Below are positions 12,501 through 24,164 of a stretch of DNA of 64,000 nt, in pieces. The position numbers and the translations under genes are program-made. The stretch comes from Chrysoperla carnea (taxonomy: Eukaryota > Arthropoda > Insecta > Neuroptera > Chrysopidae). Each line of letters opens with the position of its first letter. Position 1 is the first letter of the stretch. Location: assembly GCF_905475395.1 (NCBI RefSeq), contig NC_058337.1, forward strand, positions 113,454,368 through 113,518,367, read 5' to 3'. The notes under the pieces are model-generated. The model made no database searches. It saw only the letters and a list, made by a program, of their open reading frames with translations, and was not told the DNA's origin.

Positions 12501-14244
12501 ATTTTTTCTCGTGATCTAAATATGGGTCATACCCACAGTTTACAAGCTACCGTTTTACTAGCTGATTGCTAAAATTTTTATTATTAATAATTCTTGCCTT
12601 GAAATTTCTTCTAATGCACTAACTTAAGATGGTTACCTTAAAATGTCTAGAAATAATTGTATTTCATACACAATAAACAAGTTTTTTTTCTTAAGAAAAA
12701 ATTTCTTAGAAAAGTAATTTTTTTCAAAACATATCCTTCTATTATTCTCGAACAGCATATAACGTGTACCGCTTTTAAGAGCAAAGCTTCTATTATATTG
12801 TGTGTTGTCATAGTAACCTGTTTAATTCATCTCAGTGTTGCAGCTATTATATGGTTGCCATATACCATATAGAAGCCTCAAAAGCAACAATAAAACGGGG
12901 CTTTGTGATTTAATTTTTGCTATGGAATTTTATATGCGTATACATATACTACTAACAAATATTTTATATATGTAATTTGTTTGTATGAAATTAGGTATTA
13001 TGATTAATTTTCATAATAATATATATATATTTTTTAAATTAGTTTTCTAAAAGTAGATATTGGTTTTCCATCAAATTTTTTTAGTTTATGAAAATAATAT
13101 GCACTAGCTTTAAATTGTTTTAATTAAAAATAATATTTCTCCGATCTAAGAATAAAATTAAAAAGATTTGTCTCAAAAATATTAGTAATTGTATAACGAA
13201 CGAGAAATTGGCGCTTGCATTATGCATTTTGGTTTTTGTTACACAGAAAATCGTTTAACACTCGAACTTGAAATTTAAGTTGTACGCTCTGCAGTTTCTC
13301 TTGGTGAAAACTTTGGTAGTATTCACTAAATATAAATTTTAATATAATTATTCTTTAATTATATAATTAATCTAAAATATCCAATGGAATATATTTTCTA
13401 AAATTTATTGTGTCTAAATATTCAGATTTTATATTCACACACAGTTTCTGTGAAAGGTTCTCATCAGATTTTAAAAAATCGTTGTCTATAACCAAAGTTT
13501 CTTGACATTAGAGACATTAGCCAAATTCGAACTTCTATTTCAAATTTGAGTTTGTAATCGAAATAGTTCAGAGCAGATATACTTGGTTGAACATTTTTTT
13601 AATCTTTGTAGAAAAGGAGTGTCATAATTTCTCAGGAAAAGTTAGTTATTGTCTACGTTTGATGAACATTTATTGGATTGATCTGCTCCAACAAGATTTT
13701 TGCATGCCTTCTTGTTGGAGCACAGATTAGTGCTATGAACAATGCATTAAAAAATTAAATATAACAAATGATCCCAACTAATTTTTTTATTTCCTAATTA
13801 CCTCAGCCAAGAACTTAATGGTGCCAGCGGTCTATGGTTTAAGTGATACAACCTTAATCGAACAAAATGACATATTAGGCATTTTTATTTTTTTATTGCC
13901 TATGTAGTGCACATTCATCGTGGATTACACTCGCAGATCATTAAAAAGTGTCAAAATTTAAAAAAAAAAGATTTTTTTTAAATAAATTAAATATAATTTT
14001 AAAATCACAAAATTTTCGATCCTAGTTTATACCCAACATAAGATAAGCACTCTTTACAATAACTTATACTTAGTGGTTTTTCCAAAATAACTTTTTAATT
14101 ATTTGCCATTTGTTCTACAGAATTCTAATTGAGATTAAGTTCAAAACTTTACAAACTTGGCAAAGTTAGTTTAGACAATATATAAAATATGAATATTCAA
14201 ATGTACTGTTCAAATTAACTTTTGACAGGAATCATATTGAAAAG

Positions 14245-14803
14245 CAAGTGAAAACAAACAATTCACTGAGTTAATTGCTGAAATACCCGGTATAGAAAGT
14301 GTTGAACGTCGAGTTTTCATTATTTATAAAAAAGAAGAATTTAAAGATCACTAGCTGAAGCTTCCTGCTAATTTTAATCTCACTGTGTTATATTGTTTTG
14401 GAGAACAGGGACACCCAAATTTTGTCCTTATTTTCGACCTCACGGGTAAATAGTGATGTTTACGTAAAAATGTATCAAACAAAGTCGTTAATTTTTGTAT
14501 AAGTTGTTCTATCGCAAACGGTTTACAAGATAGTTACTAGGGACCTCAATTGACTTATGTTGCTCATTTACTAACCCAAACTCACTGAGCACGCTGTATA
14601 AAAAATTTCAACTTGATCTCTTTTCGTTTTTGAGTTATTGTCTTCACGGACAGGCAGGGGGACGGACAACCCGAAATTGAATAATTAGATGATTTTAGAA
14701 ACACCTATACCAAAATTTTGTTTGTATCATCAATATTTCTAAGCATCACAAACTTGGGTCTAAAATTAGTATACCTTGATATATATTTTATATCTACATG
14801 GCT
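14245..14803 (+). repeat. Dispersed repeat family 1, copy upstream of glass
   Basis: Full-length but diverged copy, from CAAGTGAAAACAAACAATTC to TCTACATGGCTAT. It ends about 290 bases before the glass start codon, so it may overlap the promoter or 5' UTR. Confidence 0.8.
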
Positions 14804-15093
14804 ATGTAATGAAAATGAAAACTTACCTGAAGTGCGAACTATACATACTGTCGATTTTTAAATATGATCCCCTAAAATAACTTTAAAATTTAATCATTTT
14901 ATTTTCCCCAACAATATTCAAATAATTAATTAATTATGATATTTCCTAGAAATGCGATGAAAATCGAATATCAAGTTCAACATGTACAATCATGGTTCCC
15001 ATCAACCTACAGGAACATATACCCAATAAAGTGAGATAGCGTACGAAGTCACCAATACTAAAAACACATTTATCTCATATTATTTGATTTGTA

Positions 15094-18000
15094 ATGAGGC
15101 CACGCTCAGTACCTGCGCCGCCAATCAACTGTATAACCAATGAACCGATGTTATATAAGGAGCCCAGCATCATGGAATCAATGTATATACCGAACAATCC
15201 ACAGTACGGTTTACAACTTGAGTACACCACAACCGGACAGTATCCCGTTTATCATACCACAACAAATTTTAATGGTCCCGATGATGATCCGATCCAATTT
15301 AATGGATATAGCGTGAATTCACCAGTGCAAATATGTGTAAACAATGATAATCCAGAGAATCCACATTTCGAGGAAGTAACAAATGTGTTATGTGATGAAA
15401 ATAATTGTATTGTAGATGTTAGTGATTTACGGCACCATCAATTACATCATACTGAATGCGGTTGTCCGAATGATAGTGTAGATAATTTATGCAGTGAACA
15501 TCATCATCAACATGATCAGCAAAATATCGATGATGATTTGTGCCATCAAAATAATAGTGATTTAGAATTGTGTGCAAGTGTACAAGGGATTTCAAGTAGT
15601 GCGGGAATTTGTGCGAATACACAAATTTATTCGGGTAGTTTAAATAATAGTGTAGCACAACAATTATCAACGTCGTCGTCGGCAGCACCGTATTGGGCAA
15701 CGGATGTTGATATGGGAACATTTTCGTTGCCCCCATTGGACTTGGATCCGTTACCAAGTTTGTTCCCGTTTTCACCCTGTTCAGCGAATAATTTTAAGTA
15801 AGTTTACTTTATTCCATAAATTTGCATTATTATAATCCCGTAGCATTGAAATTGTTTTCACAAAATTGGAAATGTATAAAAGATTATTGTTTTGTCAGAC
15901 ACGTCTAAAGAAAAGGAAAAACACGTTTTAAGGTATTTCCAGCATGAATGCACTTGTCGGCAGATTACTTTTCGCCTATTTTTTTTCACAGAATGTTTGG
16001 TCGTTTTGATTTCGAGATAATCAGCTGCAAAGTTCAAGATTTCCCAATTCAAAGTATGTAAAACTCACTGCCCTCCCAGCTATTTTTTACGATATTCAAA
16101 AATTTTCTCGATAGAATTGAAAAAAAAAGTTGAAAGGAATGTTGTCAGAATAAAATAATAAAAATAATCTCGTGTTTTAAACGGTTAAAATTTCTGAAAC
16201 TTTGGGATTTAATAGTAAGCCCTATTAACTTCTTAAAAATTTCTTGATAAATTCTGTCGAAAATAAATTTTACCAAAAACCATGCTGGAAATTCCTTAAA
16301 TCTAGAAGATGAAATGTTGAAATGTTCCTTTTCAAAACAAAACTTGTCTTATACCTTTCGTTGTTATTTAAAGTAATTTTTATTTTTTCAAATCGAGAAA
16401 TATAAACCTTTTGTAGTTTAAAAAATTTGATCGATTTTCTGCTTAAGTTAAATTATAAAAAAGTTTTAAAGGTACCGATTTTTATTTGATGTCAATTCTA
16501 GATTTTTTTTATTAAACAAAATAGGAGCTTTTTATACGATAATAATAACGAGGCTTCATTTTTTGGAAATTTTCCTAAATTAATCCTGAATTTATTATTG
16601 CTTAGGAACGTTTGGATCGACCCGATCGATAAAATTTCACCAGATTTCTAGAGTTTTGTACGTGTCTTTATTAAGACGTATGTGGAACATATTTTATTTG
16701 TAAAAATTTACGAAAAGCAAATTTTGTTTATGAGATCCGAATAATTTAAAGCAACACTAAAGCAAGCTATATATAGATCAGCATCCGGTTTTTTTTGTAA
16801 TTGTAATAAAATGATATTAGAATTTCTTATTCAAACCTTCTATACGTGAAAGGAAACGCCAATAAATTCAAGAATTTTCCTGAAGATATACTAAGTTCTA
16901 AAGTAGAAATATTTTAACAAAAATATTGGAATTACGCGATATACTTGGTTGCAAAGAATACAAATACATACTGTATTCTTTGCTGGTTGTGTGAGGCTGG
17001 ATGAAATCTATGAGTTATTTTCTTTTGGTACGTAAAAAGAGTTTTATAATCGAATCGTGAAAACCGTAGCAACAGTTATTCTGATTGTAAAATTGTAAAC
17101 TAAATATTTTATGTCGATTGTTTCTCCATAATATGTACTTAGATCATATTAACGACCAGAAAAATATTTCACTAAATACTTGGAAATATACAACATATTA
17201 AATACTACCTGAATCAATTTGTTAAAAAATGTACAAGGAATAATGTGTTGATCTAAATTAAGATAAAGGCATTATGATAATTAAACCCCGTAGCTTGTAA
17301 ACCATCAACCATTAAAGTTATAGGTATTTTTAAGTTTTGAGTCCGCGGGGTATTAAATGGCTTTTTAATTCAAGATTATAAGCAACAATCTAATATTTCT
17401 ATTTTATATGTAAGTTTATTTTCGACGAGTTAAATCTACGAAAATTCTTATACGTGGTATCTCTTCTTTCACACGGTTCGGAAAATTTTTCATCGCACGC
17501 AAAAACTTCACTTTGGCGAGTATCCGGTTATTTTGTTACAAGGAGTAAAAATAAAGGATTTTCAAACGCTATATTACTTCCATTTGATATACTAACAATG
17601 GGAAAAATTTATTGGCAAGTGCAGCAGGTCCTCACGGGACGTGATATCCTGGATTCCTCTCACGGAAAATTCCTAAAAATGAAAAATAATTTCTGTATAA
17701 ATTGGCCATAAATTTATTTAAGGACATGCATAAATATTATTATTAGTGTCTTTTGTAGTATAAGATCATTTTATTTTGTATACCTAGAATTATAAATGTA
17801 TTGTAGTATTTAAAATTATTGTTTGCTAGATCAGAATGTATTAATGGTGGAGGTCCAACAGGAACAACAGGATCAAATCTATTACATCATCATCATCATC
17901 ATGGTAGTGGTATTGTAAAACAGCCACATGATATGGCTGATGTATTACTATCATTAAAACACGCAGTCGTACATCCAGGACAACAATCAGCAACATCACC

Positions 18001-20707
18001 ACAAGGCGGTGGCAGTATAGGGAATGGTGGAGGCGGTGCACCATTAAGTCCACCCAATTTTACAACTACTGCCGCCTATCCACAACAATCACAATTATCA
18101 TATTCAATGCACCCACATCAGGTATACATATACGTATATGTGGAATTGATTATATTGTGAATATATTAAGTATACTAGCAGATACCCGATCGCTTTGCTG
18201 GACAATTTCTCCTTCAAAAACAAAGACTATCACGTTATAGCCCTCACTAATCTCTCCTTTTGTTCACAATTTTATGGATTTTAATTTTTCGGTGGGAAAC
18301 TCTAATTTTTTTTTTTTAAAATGAAGTTTTGCTCATGATTCTCGGCGACATAGTAACTTTTTATAGGTCCAATCATAAAATTAACATGATTTTTACACTT
18401 TTTGGAGTAAAATTACCCCATCCATTGACATTCATAAAATTCCATTTTTTTTTTCAATTTTCTCGATTTTATCAAGGGGTAAAAAAAATTCTTTAAAAAA
18501 AATTGCAAAAACCGATAAATTTTTTTTATTTCAAATTTTGATAAAACTCAGTATATAAGGTAATTTTGACCCAAAAAGTACAAAAATCGGGTGCATTTGA
18601 TGACTGGTCGGATAGTTTTTGAGATACGGACTAAAATCGATCCAAATATTGCGAAATCTCAGAAACTCTGCATCCAATCATTAAATTAACCTGATTTTTA
18701 TACTTTTTGGATCAAAATTACCCCATCCACCGAGTTTCATTAAATTCCAAAACACAAATTTTTTTGCGTTTTTCTGTTTTTCTTAATTTTTTCAAAGGGG
18801 TAAATTAAAATTACCCCTTAAAAAAATTGCAAAAAATCGAGAAATTTTTTATCGCCAATTTCGATAAAACTCAGTATATAAGGTGTTTTGACCCAAAAAG
18901 TACAAAAATCGGGTGCATTTGATGAGTGGTCGAATAGTTTTTGAGATACGGACTGAAATCGATCCAAATATTGCAATATCTCAGAAACTTTGCATTCAAT
19001 CATTTTTGTTAAGCTGATTTGTATACTTTTTGGATCAAAATGATTCTACTTAATAAAGACTAATTATGCCTGTTGCACAACTGTTTCTAATTAATTTTCA
19101 AATTTAGATGCTGATGTCACCAACAGCATACCCAACCAGCTTTTGTGATCAAAGCGGAATGTTTGGTCCAACGAATGGCAACTGTCAAGGACATCAACAA
19201 TCTGGAATGTTTCCCAGCATGAGTGTCAATGTCTCAATGAACATGACAATGCATGGATATCCACCACCGTATCCAGAGACCATACAACATCAAGTCACTT
19301 GCCCACAAGTAAAATAATTCACTAACTCTAAGTCACAAATAATGTATCTAAAATTTTGTAATTCCTTTATACAGATGCAATGGAGTACATCACCACAAAA
19401 TACATCCCCTACAATGTATCATCAACAAGCACAAGGCATATTAAGTCCTAGTTATACTAGTGGGGGTACAACGTATTCCTTTACCGCAGATTTCCGTACA
19501 CCGTCTGGAGGCGGTACTGGAATTGGTGATAATCCGTTGATAACAACAAGTTCCTCATTTAAACCAGTATTAAATAAAAATAGTAGTACATTTTCACAAT
19601 TAGCGGCTGGACTGCGATCACGTAGACAAAGTTTAGGTTATAGTTCATTATCGCCAACAACGAATTCAGTGATTGGTGGACCAACAAAAATTCATACGGG
19701 TGCACTTAGTTCAGAGGATGAATCACAACGACCGAATTTATGCCGTATTTGTGGTAAGTAATTTTTTGCATTTATGCCAAAATCATTCATTTGTTTGGGA
19801 ATTTCCTAATTGCTTCCTAGGAACAAGTATGTTAGGATTTTATTTTACTATATGTAAAGAGGATTATATTTGACTTAATTTTTTTTTATTGCAAATACGT
19901 CAAAAGTGATTAAAAATGATTTTATAGAAAATTATGATATCTACATTTTTTATTCAAAAATTTTTACAAAGCGAACTTATATTCAAAAATACTTCCACTT
20001 CGATGGTAGTTTAAATCTTCATTTTATTGGACTATAATAGCAGACTTGAACACTAGTTTATGCTGATTTTATCCTCAAAAGGAGATCTTTGGCTATAACG
20101 AAGCATGAGAATAGTTTAAGTATCAAGATTCTTCAAATTATCATTCTAGTTTCTTCAAATTATTCAGACCGAAATTTTATGATGCATTAAGATAATAAAT
20201 TCCTGAATTTTAAACACAAAAACTAATTGGCTGAATTGTTTTTTTTTTCTAGGTAAAACATACGCCCGCCCAAGTACATTAAAAACTCATTTACGTACAC
20301 ATTCCGGTGAAAAACCGTATCGATGTAGTGATTGCAATAAAAGTTTTTCACAAGCAGCAAACTTAACAGCACACGTACGTACACATTCTGGTGAAAAACC
20401 ATTCCGTTGTCCAATTTGTGATCGTCGTTTTTCACAATCCAGTTCCGTAACGACACACATGCGTACACACAGCGGGGAGCGACCATATCGATGTCGTATG
20501 TGTAAAAAAGCATTTAGTGATAGTTCAACATTAACAAAACATTTACGAATTCATTCGGGCGAAAAACCATATCAATGTAAATTATGTCTGTTACGGTTTT
20601 CACAATCGGGTAATTTAAATCGTCATATGCGAGTCCATGGTACAACTAATAATGGTGCGGGACCAACAAATAGTCATCACCATCAGATGTTAGGTACAGC
20701 TGGATGA
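15094..20707 (+). CDS. gl: Glass, C2H2 zinc-finger transcription factor (five exons)
   Basis: Glass is a DNA-binding regulator needed for photoreceptor differentiation in insects and acts in the nucleus. Coding exons are 15094-15797, 17830-18121, 19108-19308, 19375-19753 and 20253-20707; all junctions are GT-AG and the phases join exactly, giving 676 aa. Residues 522-654 form five C2H2 fingers (Cys pairs at 522/525, 550/553, 578/581, 606/609, 634/637) with HSGEKP-type linkers; the match to fly Glass here is near-identical from memory. N-terminal blocks also match: [10 protein letters not shown], the acidic-hydrophobic [43 protein letters not shown] and YSFTADFR. The last intron splits finger 1 between its Cys pair and the rest. 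An in-frame TGA at 15085-15087 bounds the start, but Met19 (15148) and Met27/30 are alternatives, and a 5' untranslated exon was not located. Exon 2 carries a six-His run of CAT codons. The gene ends at a TGA with an open extension behind it. Confidence 0.95.
18371..19045. repeat. Tandem array with alternating inverted arms in glass intron 2
   Basis: Two full units (18371-18675 and 18676-18997, about 305 and 322 bp) and a short third start (18998 on) are arranged head to tail. Each unit begins AATCATWAAATTAAC-like and holds a forward arm (near 18386, 18691 and 19012, core TACTTTTTGGATCAAAA) and the reverse complement of that arm (18559-18592 and 18882-18914, core TTTTGACCCAAAAAGTA). The array fills most of the 986-base intron 18122-19107 and could fold in the pre-mRNA. 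Confidence 0.85.
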
Positions 20708-20836
20708 CATCATCCATATTCTTTGAGTACAGCGGCTGCAGCTGCGGCCGCGATGTCCTCCCATCATTATCATCATCATCATCACCATCACCATCCGACT
20801 GCAAGTGCAAACAGACATTTGGCCTTTTATTTGTAA
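20708..20836 (+). CDS. gl: Candidate readthrough extension of Glass
   Basis: Directly after the glass TGA (20705-20707) the same frame stays open for 42 codons and ends at TAA 20834-20836. The predicted tail has seven consecutive Ala, then a His-rich stretch (ten His in twelve residues) and ends in NRHLAFYL. The Ala run uses mixed codons (GCG, GCT, GCA, GCC) and the His run mixes CAT and CAC, which suggests selection on protein rather than simple triplet slippage. The stop context is TGA followed by C, the leakiest tetranucleotide class in insects. I recall a readthrough isoform being discussed for fly glass but cannot check it. The alternatives are a recent premature stop, a sequencing error, or chance. 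Confidence 0.55.
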   Translation, partial: HHPYSLSTAAAAAAAMSSHHYHHHHHHHHPTASANRHLAFYL

Positions 20837-20854
20837 TAGAAAATTTGAATCGCG

Positions 20855-20860
20855 AATAAA
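20855..20860 (+). terminator. Possible glass polyadenylation signal
   Basis: AATAAA lies 18 bases after the second stop (TAA 20834-20836) and about 150 bases after the first. A second AATAAA is at 21064-21069. Either could serve the glass transcript; no cleavage-site evidence is visible. Confidence 0.3.
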
Positions 20861-23800
20861 AAAGGGTAAACGTTTTGTACTCTGTAATACATACGAATCA
20901 CGGGAGAATATTATTATGTTTGAGTCTCGCTCGGTAGAATACAATTCACGGGAGAATTTGAGTCTATACCCAGATTGCCGATGTTGACAAATTTTAATAG
21001 TATAAAAGTCCGAGAACGGATCGCAAAATCACTTGACTCATCGGTAACCGGATCAAACTGTGTAATAAAGCGGCAATCAAAGCTATGGCAGTAGCTGCGA
21101 AGAGATAATTTTTATTGGAAAAAATTTTAAAGATGGCAAATGAAACATCTGTGACGACACTAAACGAACCACACGAGAAATACCACTCTCAAAAGGGCCT
21201 TTAGAATTCGAATATCCTCTATAAGAGATATTTTTGTCAACTAATAATTAATTATATGACAAAGTTTTTGACTAGAAAAAAATGGTGGATTTGGGTATAA
21301 GTCTGTCTAATAGCACAAAGTAGACTTGGTTTTTTCTTGTTGCTACAGTCAGCTCAGATTTTATGGCGCCGTTGCATGTTACTTATTCGTTGCTTCGTTT
21401 CGTCACCTAAAGTGCTGCTATTTGTATTAGAAACTTTCGGAAAAATCTACAGATGCTCAAAGGATCAATTGACATTGATCCCTTGACTTAATTCAGAGAA
21501 ATTCAAACGTTAATTGACAAAATTTGGAAAAAGAGTAGATAAATAAGTGCAAAAGAATGATAGTAAGAATTTTTCTGTGTATAAATGGAATTTTGATAGG
21601 AACATAACTGAAAGCCACCTTCTTAACAAAATTGAGATTTTTTTCTTTGTATGATAGGTAAAATTCTCCCGTAACTACCCAGAGTTCTGGATTTATACAA
21701 ATATTTCAAAATTTTAAGGACTGTGTTTTATAAAAAAAATTAAAATAATTAGGGTAAATTTTTTTAAAACGATGATTCAAATTTGTGTGATAATTAATAA
21801 TAGTTTATGTAAATACAATATTTTTGTCGAACCAAAACAATATCTCAAAAGAGAACCAAAAATATATCTCAAAAAAATTTACAAAAAAATTGTTGTTTAT
21901 TCATTTTTTAAATGTTTAAAATTTATGAAAATATTGTTAAATAAATGTGTGAATTTTAATAATTCAAATTAATTTATCCAAAATATCCAAAAGATTTAAA
22001 TATCTGATAAATTCGTTGTAGATAGTACTTAGCAAGTTGCGACCTAAATTCGATTGAAGTTTTTGAAAAGCATTGCAGACTTTCGTAGCGTAAAATACGC
22101 AAAATTTTGCTTGGCAAATAGCGTAATTTTCTTCCATTCTATAACCTTCTATTAAATTCTGTATGTGTCGTATACTAATGGATTTCCATCTAAATATTAT
22201 ACCACGCAGAAATAACATAAAACTGTCGCTACAAATTTTGACAATAAAGAATTGATTAATCTTTTTTAAAAAAATACAGTCAGCAGATCCAAAGTACTTT
22301 ACATTTAGATAAATTGATTTGAATAATTTAATAAAAAAACAACTTTTAAGTAAATTATAAAATAATAACGGCCATATTCGTCTTTAAACGATACTAAGTG
22401 TTTTTCAAAGTTAAAACTATGTAAAAACACTTTTGAATCAAATGAATTTTGTGTAACATTTTGAAAAACACAAAACATCTAGTCATTTTCTTTTTGTATA
22501 AAAATTGATTAAATAAAATAATAAATAATAAAAAAAACTTGCTGGAATAATTTTTAATCTTTGCATTTCAAACTTTACATAAACAAAACGATGTAAAATT
22601 AAAATTATTTTCAATAATAGATTTTGAATTTGTACCTTTCCTACCTTTCTGGATCCATAAAAAATTTTTACTTAAAAAGTTCTGCATAAAAATAACTTTC
22701 CATAATTTCCTTGTTGAATTTTAATGAATTTTTCATTTATTGCTCCTTTTTCATGCTAATTCATTCAGGATAAATAAAAAATTGTTAGTTCATTTTTTTA
22801 AAAATTAATAAAATAAACTTTTATCACAATTTATTTATTTCTGATTAAATAAGTACCTACTTATTTTATCAAAGTACTTAAAATTTCTAAATTTTTGTTC
22901 TATTTGTTATTAGAAATAGGCAGAATTTTTCAAAGAGTTAACAATCCGAATGCATACAGGATTCTTCTGTGTACATAATCATAGTAAAAATTTTAATTCC
23001 CCTGTAAATTTTATATTTTTGTTATTTGTGTGCTAAACTTTTTATAGATCTGAAGTACAAGTTGCCTATAATAAAAAAAATATAAAATAGAACTACCGAT
23101 CAAAAAATTTTAAAAAGTTGTTTCTAGGCCGTTTTCTCGTTTATCTGAATTAGCAGATTTTCTCGCAGACCGTATAAACTAAAAAGAATATATGCTCTAT
23201 ATTTTTCGAAAGTGTTATTTAGAATTTAAAAGTTGAAAACACGTCAATAAGTAGATATGCATTATTTAAAATTCTTTAAAAATTTATCTTTAATTAATTT
23301 TTCTCGGAGACTAAGAAAACAGATATAAATTAATGGTAAATAAACCATTGAAATACTTTTATAAAATTTAGGGAAATTAATTTTATAAAATTACTAACAT
23401 AGAAATTCAAATACTTCTTACCAATGCTAATTCAATTTTAACAGACATATTGTTAAAAATCATCATTTTTGAACCTCTTTAAAAAACCGTATTGAAATCG
23501 ATCCATGTGTTTGGAAGCTCCGAGCCATGATACCAAACATAGTCACGACGATTCTTTAATCTTGTAACACTTATCTCTGTTGGCCCAGACTAACGGCTTC
23601 AATGAACTTTTAGGTACGACTTTTAAATTTACTTAATTAAAGCTTTAATATTTTCAAAAATTTATTCAAAATATTTTTCGCTTGCTATTCAAAATTCCTT
23701 TCCAAATAAACCACAAACCGACTATCGACTGTTATAAGATTAGATTAATCCACAAAAGTACTACCTATTTTATTAATTTCTATTTTTGAAATTAGCAGCA

Positions 23801-24164
23801 TAAACTGGCTAAAATAGCGAAATAACGATAAAAAACTGGGCTTAAACCCTACCATGATAAAGTTTTCCTGAATGATTTCATTGAGAATTCTTGTAAATAT
23901 AGCTACGGATTCTAGAACATAAGATATAGGTACTGTTGATAAGCCACTCAAAATACTTGAAATTGATAATTTTGAAAAAAAATTCAATCCTCAATCACTT
24001 CATAGAGACACAATATTGTTATTTTATTAATTAAAATGGATTTAGCAAATAAGTATTGTGGAATTAATTAATCAAGAACTTGTGTGGTCTAATTAAATGC
24101 AATTTTTTAAATTTTTGAAATAATTCATTTAATTTAGTGTTTGATTGAAAAATATTGCCGAAAA
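20861..24164. other. Intergenic region between glass and transporter A
   Basis: AT-rich DNA with no supported gene or strong repeat. The TTTAG at 24133-24137 just before the transporter A start could be the acceptor of a 5' untranslated exon. Confidence 0.5.

Larger units (their letters stand above)
8000..14244. other. Non-coding stretch upstream of glass
   Basis: No gene is recognised. The stretch 10600-11060 is somewhat G/T-rich (GTGGAGAGGGTGTAAAG, GCTGGGGGAGTGAATG) and could hold a non-coding first exon or enhancer of glass, but no splice pair can be fixed. Foldback-family pieces occupy 11700-12500. Confidence 0.5.

Noticed and set aside
15419-15775. 118-codon open frame antisense to glass exon 1
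   Set aside because: It is a shadow of the glass frame; its His/Tyr-rich content mirrors the coding strand and it has no start context or homologue.
17841-18053. Open frame antisense to glass exon 2
   Set aside because: Complement of the His- and Gly-rich glass coding exon; the Asp/His run is only the CAT triplets read backwards.
20690-20944. Minus-strand Met-rich frame over the glass 3' end
   Set aside because: The Met run is the complement of the CAT repeat in the proposed readthrough tail; no independent coding evidence.
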